64,000 bases of DNA from Paenibacillus whitsoniae (GTDB lineage Bacteria > Bacillota > Bacilli > Paenibacillales > NBRC-103111): NCBI RefSeq assembly GCF_003955665.1, contig NZ_RXHU01000014.1, forward strand, positions 80,949 to 144,948. Reading direction: 5' to 3'. Below, one piece after another: positions 9,003-17,255 of the stretch; positions within the stretch are counted from its first letter, which is position 1, and the number at the start of each line of letters is the position of its first letter. Both the position numbers and the translations under genes were made by a program. A model generated the notes under the pieces. That model was not told the DNA's origin. It did no database searches and worked only from the letters and a program-made list of their open reading frames with translations.

Positions 9003-9054
9003 CAGATTCACCTCCTCAATTTCACCTTATGTGAGAGCTTGGACATACTTATTG

Positions 9055-9100
9055 ATCGTAAATGTTTATGGGGTCGGATGCTATGGCTAGAAAGAGCTAT
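9055..9100 (-). promoter_or_regulatory. Promoter of cytochrome c gene with regulon operator
   Basis: ATAGCTCTTTCTAGCCAT (9083-9100, minus strand) lies 22 bp before TACGAT (9055-9060). It is divergent from the response-regulator promoter. Confidence 0.6.
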
Positions 9101-9152
9101 CTTGGTCAAACGTCATAAAAAGGTCACAGAAGACGCCGCTATACGCAGAAGA

Positions 9153-9197
9153 ATAGCCCGATCGAGCCATTTTGAATTTTTTATTATGGCGTATAGT
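9153..9197 (+). promoter_or_regulatory. Promoter of NarL-type response regulator with regulon operator
   Basis: ATAGCCCGATCGAGCCAT (9153-9170) lies 21 bp before TATAGT (9192-9197). TTGAAT follows the operator, giving the same short spacer to -10 as at the kinase promoter. This suggests the regulator controls its own gene. Confidence 0.65.
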
Positions 9198-9241
9198 AAA
9201 TAGTGTTAGAAGAAAGACAAGTCCGAAGGGAGAATGGCAGG

Positions 9242-9895
9242 ATGAACTCATCGTTTCGCATCGTAATCGTGGATGATCATCCGCATGCAAGGGAAGGAAT
9301 CCGCTCCATACTTAGCAGCGACGAGTCGTTTGAGATCGTTGCCGAGGGACGCAACGGTTTGGAAGCGATTCGATTAACCGAGGAATGGATGCCGGATTTA
9401 ATCTTAATGGATATTAAAATGCCGCTCATGAATGGGCTGGAAGCAACCAAGCAAATTAAAGAGCGGTTTCCTTATGTTAAAATCGTGATGGTTACCATTT
9501 CCGACGACATTACGGATTTATTCGAAGCGATTAAGCGGGGCGCCCAAGGATATTTGCTTAAAAATCTCAGCGCAGATTCCTGGCATGAATATCTGAAAGC
9601 CGTAGCAGTGGATGAGGCGCCAATGTCTCGTGAGCTAGCCCTGCAACTGCTTCGCGAATTTTCTGCGAAGGAAAGGCCCTCCACGCCTCCCGATGCTTCG
9701 ATTACAGCCAGAGAGACGGAGATATTGAAATGGGTGGCTAGCGGCAAGTCCAATCGCGAAATCTCGGAAGGGTTATGCATTTCAGAACATACGGTCAAAA
9801 ATCACTTGAAAAATATTATGCAAAAACTGCGAATGGAAAACCGTGTACAGCTAACCAGATATGTCTATGAGCAGGGCTGGACACCGGGCGATTGA
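9242..9895 (+). CDS. NarL/FixJ-family response regulator
   Basis: A 217-residue regulator. The receiver domain has the acidic pair DD at residues 11-12, phosphoacceptor Asp57 in LILMDIKMP and Lys near 107. A LuxR/GerE-type helix-turn-helix follows (TARETEILKWVASGKSNREIS ... SEHTVKNHL). The ATG at 9242 has AGGGAGA 8 bp upstream. LuxR-type regulators commonly bind 7-2-7 inverted repeats, and the operator shared by nine nearby promoters has that form. This protein is therefore the best candidate to bind it, with the kinase at 3.3 kb as partner. Its 3' end overlaps the convergent regulator gene by 31 bp. Confidence 0.92.
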   Translation: MNSSFRIVIVDDHPHAREGIRSILSSDESFEIVAEGRNGLEAIRLTEEWMPDLILMDIKMPLMNGLEATKQIKERFPYVKIVMVTISDDITDLFEAIKRGAQGYLLKNLSADSWHEYLKAVAVDEAPMSRELALQLLREFSAKERPSTPPDASITARETEILKWVASGKSNREISEGLCISEHTVKNHLKNIMQKLRMENRVQLTRYVYEQGWTPGD

Positions 9896-10605
9896 AGAGG
9901 TTGATCCTCGAGTCGGTAGCCCAATCCCCAAATCGTTTTAATTAAATCACAGCCAGGAGATAAAAAATTCATTTTTTCACGCAGCCGCTTGACATGCGTA
10001 TCAACAATGCGTTCGTCCGCTTCGCTGTCGCGTTGCCAGACTTCTTGCAGCAGCAGCTCGCGGGAGCATACTTTGCCGATGTGCATGGCCAAATAGTGCA
10101 GAAGTTCGTACTCTTTTAAAGTCAGAGACATTTCCTTGCCTGCAACTAGAACGCGTCTAGCGTAATGCTCAATGACAAGCCGCGGCCTCAAGAACTGATT
10201 GCGAAGGACAGGCTCTTGTTGCCAGAAGCGTTCCGGCGAGGTTCGTTTCAACAACGCTCGGATGCGAAGCACGAATTCCTTGGGACTGAACGGCTTGGTT
10301 ACATAATCGTCTGCGCCGGCTTGAAATCCTTCAATCCGATCTCGCTCTCCGGCTTTATCGCTGACAATAAGCATGGGGGTAGATTTGAAATCCCGAATCA
10401 TCCGGCAGGCTTCAATACCGCCTATTCCCGGCAGCATACCATCCATAATGATGAGATCATACTGTTTGTCCAGCGCTAACATAATGGCTTTTTCGCACGT
10501 ATCCGCTTCTTCAAGGATGGCATCCTTCTCCAGATGCGCTCGGATGAGGTGGCGAATCCGTTCTTCCTGATCAGCCACAAGCACGCGATAGTGTCCTTTT
10601 TTCAT
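9865..10605 (-). CDS. OmpR/PhoB-family response regulator (orphan)
   Basis: A 246-residue regulator with a receiver domain (phosphoacceptor in LIIMDGMLP, Lys in YVTKPF) and a winged-helix DNA-binding domain ending KTIWGLGYRLE. The start at 10605 has GAGGTG upstream; 19 extra upstream codons in the frame have no site. No histidine kinase gene adjoins. The first acidic residues read ADQEE rather than the usual DDE, so the Mg-binding pocket may be altered. The gene has its own copy of the nine-member operator, implying a regulatory cascade. Confidence 0.88.
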   Translation of the reverse strand: MKKGHYRVLVADQEERIRHLIRAHLEKDAILEEADTCEKAIMLALDKQYDLIIMDGMLPGIGGIEACRMIRDFKSTPMLIVSDKAGERDRIEGFQAGADDYVTKPFSPKEFVLRIRALLKRTSPERFWQQEPVLRNQFLRPRLVIEHYARRVLVAGKEMSLTLKEYELLHYLAMHIGKVCSRELLLQEVWQRDSEADERIVDTHVKRLREKMNFLSPGCDLIKTIWGLGYRLEDQPLQSPGVQPCS

Positions 10606-10632
10606 TGCCAATTCACCTCTCATTTGTGCCTC

Positions 10633-10678
10633 ATTGTAACGTGTTTCATCACCTTGCAACATGGCTCAAAGGAGTTAT
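10633..10678 (-). promoter_or_regulatory. Promoter of OmpR-type regulator with regulon operator
   Basis: ATAACTCCTTTGAGCCAT (10661-10678, minus) is followed after 22 bp by TACAAT (10633-10638). Confidence 0.6.
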
Positions 10679-10699
10679 TTTCATCGCTTTGACGTAAAA

Positions 10700-10744
10700 A
10701 TGACTCGAACGAGTCAGACTAATTTGGCAGCACGCGATTATGAT
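10700..10744 (+). promoter_or_regulatory. Promoter of cupredoxin gene with near-perfect palindromic operator
   Basis: ATGACTCGAACGAGTCAG (10700-10717) contains a perfect 7-2-7 inverted repeat, TGACTCG-AA-CGAGTCA. TATGAT (10739-10744) follows after exactly 21 bp. Confidence 0.6.
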
Positions 10745-10778
10745 AGAGTAAACGGTTTGAGTGAAAGAAGGTTAAGAC

Positions 10779-11174
10779 ATGAAAATGAATACAACAAAAA
10801 TCGTACTTTTCTCTGTAACAGGACTTGCCGTACTGGTTGTGACGCTTTTACTAATTTTTCGCTCTCCTTCCGCTGACCTTGATCCCTTAGCCGCTGAAGC
10901 GGAGGCCGGTTATCAAGTCGCAACCGTCTATGTCACGGATGAGGGCTTTTCGCCGGATCATATTGAGCTTCAAGCAGGCAAACCTGCCAAAATCAACTTC
11001 AAGAAGCCTTCCAAGCTAACTTGCATCAAAAGTTTGGTGACGCGCGAGCTCGATCTCGACGTTCCGCTATCCAAGGGGGATAACATCGTCACGTTAACGG
11101 ATTTGAAGCCGGGTGAGTACCGTTATCACTGCGGTATGTACATGTATTACGCAACGATCTCTGTAAAAGGGTAA
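10779..11174 (+). CDS. Membrane-anchored cupredoxin-like protein
   Basis: A 131-residue protein with an N-terminal membrane anchor (about residues 8-26) and a cupredoxin fold outside. Residues VTDEGFSPDHIELQAGKPAKI form the early strands; later TCIKSL and YHCGMYM supply Cys, His and Met that could bind copper. It may be an electron carrier or a periplasmic-side copper carrier. It stands alone between two operator-bearing promoters. Confidence 0.82.
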   Translation: MKMNTTKIVLFSVTGLAVLVVTLLLIFRSPSADLDPLAAEAEAGYQVATVYVTDEGFSPDHIELQAGKPAKINFKKPSKLTCIKSLVTRELDLDVPLSKGDNIVTLTDLKPGEYRYHCGMYMYYATISVKG

Positions 11175-11272
11175 GAGAAGAACATCATGATGGCTGCCGG
11201 CAGTTTGGCAGTCATTTTGTTTAAGCACGATGCATGGACGCGGTTCCCCGTTCATCATTTGTTCATCACTTC

Positions 11273-11317
11273 CTAGCACTATCGAGTCATTTCAAATTAT
11301 AAGGCGGCAAGTATAAT
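11273..11317 (+). promoter_or_regulatory. Promoter of PepSY protein gene with regulon operator
   Basis: CTAGCACTATCGAGTCAT (11273-11290) lies exactly 21 bp before a perfect TATAAT (11312-11317). Confidence 0.6.
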
Positions 11318-11366
11318 GTAGTCTGAATCGCATGCAGATCCGACATTGAAAGGGGAACCTATCGTT

Positions 11367-12734
11367 ATGAGCATTAGCATTGAGGCGGCAACCGCGGTGG
11401 CGCAGCCCACCAGAACCAGGCAGCTCTATGCGGCAATCTGGCGCTGGCATTTTTATGCGGGAATGATTTTCGCGCCATTCCTGGTTATTCTGGCAATTAC
11501 CGGCGGCATCTATTTATTCAAGCCGCAAATCGAGTCCGTGATGTATAAAGACTATTACTATGTGCAGCAAGGGGGGCAGCAACTAACAGTTCAAGAGCAG
11601 ATTCAGAAAATGAACGCCGTTTACCCTGAGGCGAAACTTAGCAAAGTCAAGCCTTCTTATGCGTCAGACCGCTCGACGGAAGTAGAAGTTTCGAATCAAG
11701 GGAAGACGCTTCTTGTTTATGTTAATCCCTACAACGGCAACGTGCTGGGTACGTTAGATCCCAATACAAAGCTCATGCAGTTGATTCGGAATTTTCACGG
11801 CAAATTGATGGTCGGTACGACGGGTGATCGTATCATTGAATTGACCGCCTGCTGGGCGATGATTCTCCTGATTACCGGTGTTTATCTGTGGTGGCCGCGA
11901 GGAAGAAAATCGATTTATGGTATTATCCTTCCACGCATCAAACAAGGAAAGCGGACATTCTGGCGCGATATGCACGCAGTAACGGCTTTCTGGCTTTCTC
12001 TCTTTATCGCGGCGCTGATTGTGACTGGTCTTCCTTGGTCAGGCGTCTTGGGTACGTATATTGGTAAATCTGCAACCTATCCGGACGGCATGTTCTCCTT
12101 TATGCCAACCAAGCTGCAATCCACTGTTCCGACGAAGGATGTCGTAAGCGGCGTGCCTTGGGCGGCCGAGCAGCTGCCCATACCTAACTCAACGCCAGGT
12201 ATCGCAGGAGCGATTTCAGTTGAGCAAGTCATGCAGCTGGATCGGGTAAAAGAGCTTGCACCCGGCTATCAAATTGCGCTGCCCAAGAACGAGAAGGGCG
12301 TCTACACCATCTATTCCACGACCGCAGATCCAAAGAAACAAGCTACGCTTCATATCGATCAATACAGTGGTAAAATTTTAGCCGATCAAAAGTTCCAGGA
12401 TTTCAGCTTCATGGCCAAAGCCGTAACGTTGGGAATCGCGTTGCATCAAGGGGAACTGTTCGGCGTTACGAATCAGATCGCTTGTTTGCTGGTCTGCTTG
12501 GGTATTATCCTCGTTGCTATCAGCGGTGTAGTCATGTGGTGGCTTAGAAAGCCAGCCGGGCGTGTGGCTGCTCCACCTCTCCCGAAGGATTTTAAAATGG
12601 TCAAATGGGTGGCGCTGATTACGATCGCGTTAGGCATCGTGATGCCATTAGTCGGAATTTCACTGCTCATTGTGCTGATTCTGGACGCTCTGATCATTCG
12701 CAGAATACCGGGGCTCAAACGTTTAGTCGGTTAA
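11367..12734 (+). CDS. PepSY-associated transmembrane protein
   Basis: A 455-residue membrane protein of the PepSY_TM family. It has an N-terminal helix (WRWHFYAGMIFAPFLVILAITGGIYLF), PepSY-like outside regions, and three further membrane helices. Conserved His and Trp residues (NFHGKLM, WWPRG, MWWLRKP) are typical of this family and are compatible with heme or metal-reductase roles, though the reaction is not established. ATG 11367 with AAAGGGG upstream is preferred over TTG 11346. The operator upstream groups it with the cytochrome and copper genes. Confidence 0.85.
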   Translation: MSISIEAATAVAQPTRTRQLYAAIWRWHFYAGMIFAPFLVILAITGGIYLFKPQIESVMYKDYYYVQQGGQQLTVQEQIQKMNAVYPEAKLSKVKPSYASDRSTEVEVSNQGKTLLVYVNPYNGNVLGTLDPNTKLMQLIRNFHGKLMVGTTGDRIIELTACWAMILLITGVYLWWPRGRKSIYGIILPRIKQGKRTFWRDMHAVTAFWLSLFIAALIVTGLPWSGVLGTYIGKSATYPDGMFSFMPTKLQSTVPTKDVVSGVPWAAEQLPIPNSTPGIAGAISVEQVMQLDRVKELAPGYQIALPKNEKGVYTIYSTTADPKKQATLHIDQYSGKILADQKFQDFSFMAKAVTLGIALHQGELFGVTNQIACLLVCLGIILVAISGVVMWWLRKPAGRVAAPPLPKDFKMVKWVALITIALGIVMPLVGISLLIVLILDALIIRRIPGLKRLVG

Positions 12735-12752
12735 CCAAATCTGTGCTTGACG

Positions 12753-12793
12753 AAAAACGCTAAGCTGCAAGATCAGTGCAATTAGCGTTTTTT
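12753..12793 (+). terminator. Rho-independent terminator after PepSY gene
   Basis: AAAAACGCTAA and TTAGCGTTTTTT form the stem and T run. Confidence 0.8.
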
Positions 12794-12830
12794 CTTGCCA
12801 CAGATAAGAAATCGGAGGATCTTTACTTTC

Positions 12831-15077
12831 ATGCGTACGACAGTCAAAGAGCAGGTTGTTTTGGATATTGGAGGCATGACATGCGCAGCTTGCTCCAATC
12901 GGATTGAGAAAGTGCTTTCCCGCTTTCCGGGTGTGACACAAGTTCGTATTAATTTAGCTTTAGAAACGGCTTATGTCTCTTATACGATTGAGGAAGTTAC
13001 AACAACCGACATCATTCATAAAGTTGAAGCGTTAGGCTACACGGCAGTTATCCAAGAGCGGGGCACCTTGCGGAAGTTGCAAAGCCAAAATCTAGCTAGG
13101 CAGAAAAAGGAAGTTTTTCTTTCTGTTCTTCTCTGTTTGCCGCTCTTGTGGGCAATGATGGCACACTTTACGTTTACCGCATTCGTGCCTGTTCCGTCCC
13201 TTTTATTGAATCCCTGGATTCAATTTCTGCTCGCGACCCCGATCCAGTTTTACTATGGCATGGCTTTCTATAAAGGTGCTTACTATGCCATGCGCAATCG
13301 GTCGCCGAATATGGATGTCCTTGTTATATTAGGCACCACAACTGCTTATATCTATAGTGTGTATTTATCTATTCTCTGGTCTCAATCTTCAGGAGCCGGG
13401 GATATGAATATGACTTATTTTGAGACAAGTGCTTTTTTAATTACATTTATTAAACTCGGAAAGTGGCTCGAAGCGCTGACCAAAGGACGAACAGGGAATG
13501 CACTGGAAAAGCTGGCAAACTTACAGGTTAAAACTGCCACCGTTCTGCGCAATGGCGTGGAAATTCAAATCCCAATTGAAGCGATTCACATGGATGATGT
13601 GATTCGCTTGAAGCCCGGGGAACGCGTTCCGATTGACGGTGAAGTGCTGTCTGGCTCCACTTACGTTGATCAATCCATGATGACAGGGGAGAGTAAGGCG
13701 GTTTACAAAGCGCAGGGCGACTTGCTGTTTGGTGCAACGCTGAACAAAACAGGAAGCGTAACCTATCGTGTGAATAAGAAATTGGAGGATACAGCACTCC
13801 ATCAAATTATTCAGCTTGTCAGTAAAGCGCAGAGCACGAAACCTCCTATTCAGCGAGTGGCGGATGTCATTTCTGAATTTTTCGTTGGAATTGTGATTAT
13901 CATTGCATTTGCTGCTTTCATCATCTGGTATATTTGGTTGACCTCACAAGATTTTGGCATCGCCATGCAGGTTGCCGTTTCTGTCCTCGTTATTGCCTGC
14001 CCTTGCGCTCTGGGATTGGCAACGCCGACATCCATCATGGCAGGATCAGGAAGAGCTGCGGAGCTTGGAATTTTGTTCAAACGGAGCGAACAGCTCGAGC
14101 GGCTGCACAAAGCCGATACGGTTGTTTTTGACAAAACCGGTACCCTTACAAGGGGGAAACCGGTATTGACAGATATGATCGTCTTTGCTGGAGAAGAGAC
14201 TCTATTTCTCCAGATCGTTGCCTCTGCGGAAACGCTGTCTGAGCATCCGATCGCTGCTGCGATTCTAGAGGCTGCACGAGAAAGAGACATCACCTTGCTG
14301 GAGGTGACAGATTTCACAACTGTTCCAGGCTGCGGCATTCAAGCGAAGATTGGCGGCAATATCGTGATGATCGGAAATGGACATTGGTTGAAGACGAACA
14401 AGGTTGACGTCGTACTAGGCTTAGGGCACGTCTCTGATCTTGAAGAGACAGGAAAATCCGTTATTTTTGCAGCGATAAATGGCACATTAACTGGGCTGTT
14501 GGCAGTGACAGATCAAGTAAGAGACTCTGCCGTGCAGGCAGTAAGAGCACTGAACGCAATGGGAAAAGAAGTGATCATGTTAACTGGTGATGGGGAGGAG
14601 GCCGCACGTGTTATTGCTAAGAAAGCTGGAATTCAGCATGTCATCGCCGGCGTGCTTCCGGATGGTAAAGCGCAAGTCATCCGAGAATTGAAAAAGTCGC
14701 ATAAACGACTACTTATGGTTGGGGATGGTATTAATGATGCTCCAGCTCTTGCAACGGCCAACTACAGTATGGCCCTGAGCAACGGCACAGATATTGCCAT
14801 GGAAGCCGCTGATATTACCATCATTCACGATAATCTTATGCGGATACCGCAAGCGATCCAGATCAGTCAGATGACAATCAAGAACATTAAACAAAACTTG
14901 GCAGGATCTCTGATTTATAATGCGATTGGCATTCCCATCGCCATGGCCGGCATGCTGATGCCCTACCTGGCAGGTGCCGCGATGGCGCTTAGTTCAGTGA
15001 CGGTTATCCTGAATGCACTTCGTTTGCAGAAGATGAACTTACCGAGGGATAGAACACAAGGAGGGGAGTCAATTTGA
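12831..15077 (+). CDS. copA: Copper-translocating P1B-type ATPase (second)
   Basis: A 748-residue pump with one HMA domain (GMTCAAC, Cys18 and Cys21), CPCALGLATP, TGES, DKTGT and GDGINDAPAL motifs. It is followed without a gap by a 45-residue membrane peptide gene and then copZ, so it is the efflux pump of a small copper operon. It is clearly diverged from the first CopA: linker lengths differ and its codon use is more AT-rich. The two may serve different tasks, such as detoxification and cuproenzyme assembly, but sequence alone does not decide which. Confidence 0.93.
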   Translation: MRTTVKEQVVLDIGGMTCAACSNRIEKVLSRFPGVTQVRINLALETAYVSYTIEEVTTTDIIHKVEALGYTAVIQERGTLRKLQSQNLARQKKEVFLSVLLCLPLLWAMMAHFTFTAFVPVPSLLLNPWIQFLLATPIQFYYGMAFYKGAYYAMRNRSPNMDVLVILGTTTAYIYSVYLSILWSQSSGAGDMNMTYFETSAFLITFIKLGKWLEALTKGRTGNALEKLANLQVKTATVLRNGVEIQIPIEAIHMDDVIRLKPGERVPIDGEVLSGSTYVDQSMMTGESKAVYKAQGDLLFGATLNKTGSVTYRVNKKLEDTALHQIIQLVSKAQSTKPPIQRVADVISEFFVGIVIIIAFAAFIIWYIWLTSQDFGIAMQVAVSVLVIACPCALGLATPTSIMAGSGRAAELGILFKRSEQLERLHKADTVVFDKTGTLTRGKPVLTDMIVFAGEETLFLQIVASAETLSEHPIAAAILEAARERDITLLEVTDFTTVPGCGIQAKIGGNIVMIGNGHWLKTNKVDVVLGLGHVSDLEETGKSVIFAAINGTLTGLLAVTDQVRDSAVQAVRALNAMGKEVIMLTGDGEEAARVIAKKAGIQHVIAGVLPDGKAQVIRELKKSHKRLLMVGDGINDAPALATANYSMALSNGTDIAMEAADITIIHDNLMRIPQAIQISQMTIKNIKQNLAGSLIYNAIGIPIAMAGMLMPYLAGAAMALSSVTVILNALRLQKMNLPRDRTQGGESI

Positions 15078-15211
15078 ACATGCCGGATATGGATATACAT
15101 ATTGGCAAGCTATTTCCTGTATTCTTATTTCTATTATTGATCGGTACCGTAACGCTATTCTGGATATGGTCGACCATCATAAACCGTCAAGACGACTACG
15201 AAGAGGATTAG
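15074..15211 (+). CDS. Small single-span membrane protein between copA and copZ
   Basis: A 45-residue ORF. The TTG at 15074 overlaps the copA stop and has GGGGAG about 6 bp upstream; an ATG at 15080 is also possible. It has one membrane helix (about residues 11-33) and an acidic tail DDYEED. Tight coupling to copA and copZ argues for a real gene, perhaps an accessory peptide for copper export or for cytochrome oxidase assembly (CcoS-like in size only). I do not recognise the family. Confidence 0.5.
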   Translation: MNMPDMDIHIGKLFPVFLFLLLIGTVTLFWIWSTIINRQDDYEED

Positions 15212-15225
15212 AATGGAGGAGGACT

Positions 15226-15438
15226 ATGCACAAAATAACAATGATCGTTGAGGGCATGTCGTGTAATCATTGTGTAAGGACAATAGAGAGTGCCTTGCAG
15301 CAGCTCGGTGCTATGGGGAAAGTGGACCTGGCTCATAAATCTGTTCATATAGAATACGATAACTCGAATACCGCGATTACCCAAGACAAACTGAAAGAAG
15401 CCATTGAAAATAAAGGCTTTGAGGTAGTTGCCCTATGA
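15226..15438 (+). CDS. copZ: Copper chaperone CopZ
   Basis: A 70-residue HMA-domain protein with the Cu(I) motif GMSCNHC near residues 10-16. It shuttles Cu(I) to CopA in the cytoplasm. The ATG at 15226 follows GGAGGAGG; the upstream extension of the frame is inside the small membrane gene. Its stop overlaps the next start. Confidence 0.92.
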   Translation: MHKITMIVEGMSCNHCVRTIESALQQLGAMGKVDLAHKSVHIEYDNSNTAITQDKLKEAIENKGFEVVAL

Positions 15439-16031
15439 GGAAGGTGCTTGCTACTATCGTCTGGCTATGTACCATGATCGTTATGCTGCTGCCAACATTA
15501 ACTGTCTCTGCCCATGAGCATGGAGGGGAGGGCGCCTCAGACACGCAGGCAGCCATATCGAAGCTGACAATGAACACTGGAATCGTATCTGCGATTTTCG
15601 TGCTAATTGTCGTCCTCGTACTCATTTTCAATCTGCGATCTAAAAGCAAATCTTTATCCAGCATGACGGGGATGATGGCGGCGATGACGATTGCGATGGT
15701 ATCGAGTTTAATTATCGGCACAATAGCAGGAATACTCTTGGGGACCCTGTTCTTGCCAACCGTGATCGGCGTAACATTCGGGATGCTAGTCGGTTATATT
15801 TCGGGGAAATCCCTGCACCTGTTAGCTTCCTTGGATGGCATGCTAGCCGGACTCATGGGAGGGATGATGGGGGCTATGCTGGGGGTTATGGTTATCAGTG
15901 ATTACCCGACGCTCTCCATTCTTTTTATGGATGCCGTGCTCGTGGTTTCAATGACAGTCCTCTACAAGCTTTTAGATCATGAAGAGGGGACTGAACGCGG
16001 AAAAAATCTAAGAGACGAAACCTTCGAATAG
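15435..16031 (+). CDS. Unknown membrane protein of the copA-copZ operon
   Basis: A 198-residue protein with signal-like N terminus ending VSAHEHGGEG, a short His-containing outside segment, and five or so further hydrophobic helices. Its Gly/Met-rich stretch (MLAGLMGGMMGAMLGVMV) could be a helix-packing or copper-interacting region. The start ATG overlaps the copZ stop, so the two are translationally coupled. I do not recognise the family; a membrane role in copper handling is inferred from context only. Confidence 0.75.
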   Translation: MRKVLATIVWLCTMIVMLLPTLTVSAHEHGGEGASDTQAAISKLTMNTGIVSAIFVLIVVLVLIFNLRSKSKSLSSMTGMMAAMTIAMVSSLIIGTIAGILLGTLFLPTVIGVTFGMLVGYISGKSLHLLASLDGMLAGLMGGMMGAMLGVMVISDYPTLSILFMDAVLVVSMTVLYKLLDHEEGTERGKNLRDETFE

Positions 16032-16037
16032 CTGAAT

Positions 16038-16080
16038 CGAAACGCAGCGGCAGCCGGCCATGACGATCGGCTGCCGTTTC
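16038..16080 (+). terminator. Rho-independent terminator of the copA-copZ operon
   Basis: GGCAGCCG and CGGCTGCC pair around GCCATGAC, with outer GAAACG/CGTTTC. A degenerate relative sits at about 55570-55600. Confidence 0.7.
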
Positions 16081-16163
16081 AAGGTTAATAGGAAGTTATC
16101 AAATTAAAATAAGAATTCAGGTCATTTTTCTACAAGTCTTAAAATTTTGGAATTTCACTCTAA

Positions 16164-17231
16164 CTACTTCAACACGTTCAGCGGTTCGAAATTTGGATAC
16201 ACATAAGGAGAACTAGGGGCAGCAATTTTCTCAATTTGGGTGGCTGCTATTTTAAAGATGTCGTTTCCATTATAGTTTCCATTTTGAATCGTACCCGTCA
16301 CTTTAACCCATGTATCTTTTGGAAAGTTTTGCGCCGTGGGAAAATCGATCAGTACGCCGTAGGGTGAAGCATCTGCTGAACAGCAACTAACCGCAAAACG
16401 TCCAACAACAAATTGGCTTGTTGTCATCTTATCTTCTCTATAAACGAAGCCAGTAAGCTCAATTTTTTTACCTATAAAGTTGTCTTTAAAGAGGTCAATG
16501 GTTGACAGGATTTCCATGTAGATTTCTGGCTGAACAATAATACGATCCTTTTTATAGAGTATAACGCCCATCTTCGCAAAATCTTCATTCCATTCGTCAG
16601 GCGCTTGGAACAATTTTTCAATGTCAGCATCTTGTTGAGAAACAGGTGCAACTTCAGACTGGGGCGTTGGATGATCGGAAGGTGGCGTTTTAGCGCTAGT
16701 AGCTGGTTTAGGAACAACTGTAACTTTGCTATTGTCATCGCGGCTACTCGTTGAAGGGCTCGGAGATGCTGTCGCATCTGATGCATTTACACTTGTACTT
16801 CGAGTGCTAGATACATCGGTAATGGATGCTTCTTTGGGTTTGGCAAAATTGGAAGTACCAGCCGAAAGGTTTATTCCCTTAGCAGCGACCATAGTGCTGT
16901 TTAATGCAGTATCAGGTAGTAAAAAGCCGATCATTAGAGGCAATATGAGGAGTCCATAGGCAAGCGTATTACGCGTGCGCGAGCTTGTAACGGGCTGCTC
17001 ACATTCACAAGCTACAGGCTTACCCCAATATGCACGAAGTGCCAAGTAGCCTTGAAAGATCGCGATAATATACAAGATGACAGAAGCCGTTTTAACGTAA
17101 ATCATCATTCGTGGAGCAATGTAGTATTGAAGAGCATCGGATTTGGTTAGATACACAATATAGCCGGAAAAGCCAAGCAGAATGATCGTACGAAGGAAAT
17201 AATGAAAGCTGGTTATTCGAACTTGATTCAA
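16164..17231 (-). CDS. TIGR03943/DUF1980-family protein (YcgQ-like), partner of COG0701 permease
   Basis: A 355-residue protein with two N-terminal membrane segments (about 10-30 and 45-65), a CECEQ motif, a third helix near 90-110, then a long Ser/Thr/Pro-rich low-complexity linker (about 120-205) and a C-terminal OB-like domain with the family motif CCSADASPYG. These proteins almost always pair with a COG0701 permease, as here (25 bp gap). The pair is probably a metal transporter or efflux/retention system. Its position in the Zur island suggests zinc. Confidence 0.85.
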   Translation of the reverse strand: MNQVRITSFHYFLRTIILLGFSGYIVYLTKSDALQYYIAPRMMIYVKTASVILYIIAIFQGYLALRAYWGKPVACECEQPVTSSRTRNTLAYGLLILPLMIGFLLPDTALNSTMVAAKGINLSAGTSNFAKPKEASITDVSSTRSTSVNASDATASPSPSTSSRDDNSKVTVVPKPATSAKTPPSDHPTPQSEVAPVSQQDADIEKLFQAPDEWNEDFAKMGVILYKKDRIIVQPEIYMEILSTIDLFKDNFIGKKIELTGFVYREDKMTTSQFVVGRFAVSCCSADASPYGVLIDFPTAQNFPKDTWVKVTGTIQNGNYNGNDIFKIAATQIEKIAAPSSPYVYPNFEPLNVLK

Positions 17232-17255
17232 GGGTATACCTCCTACAGGCTAATT

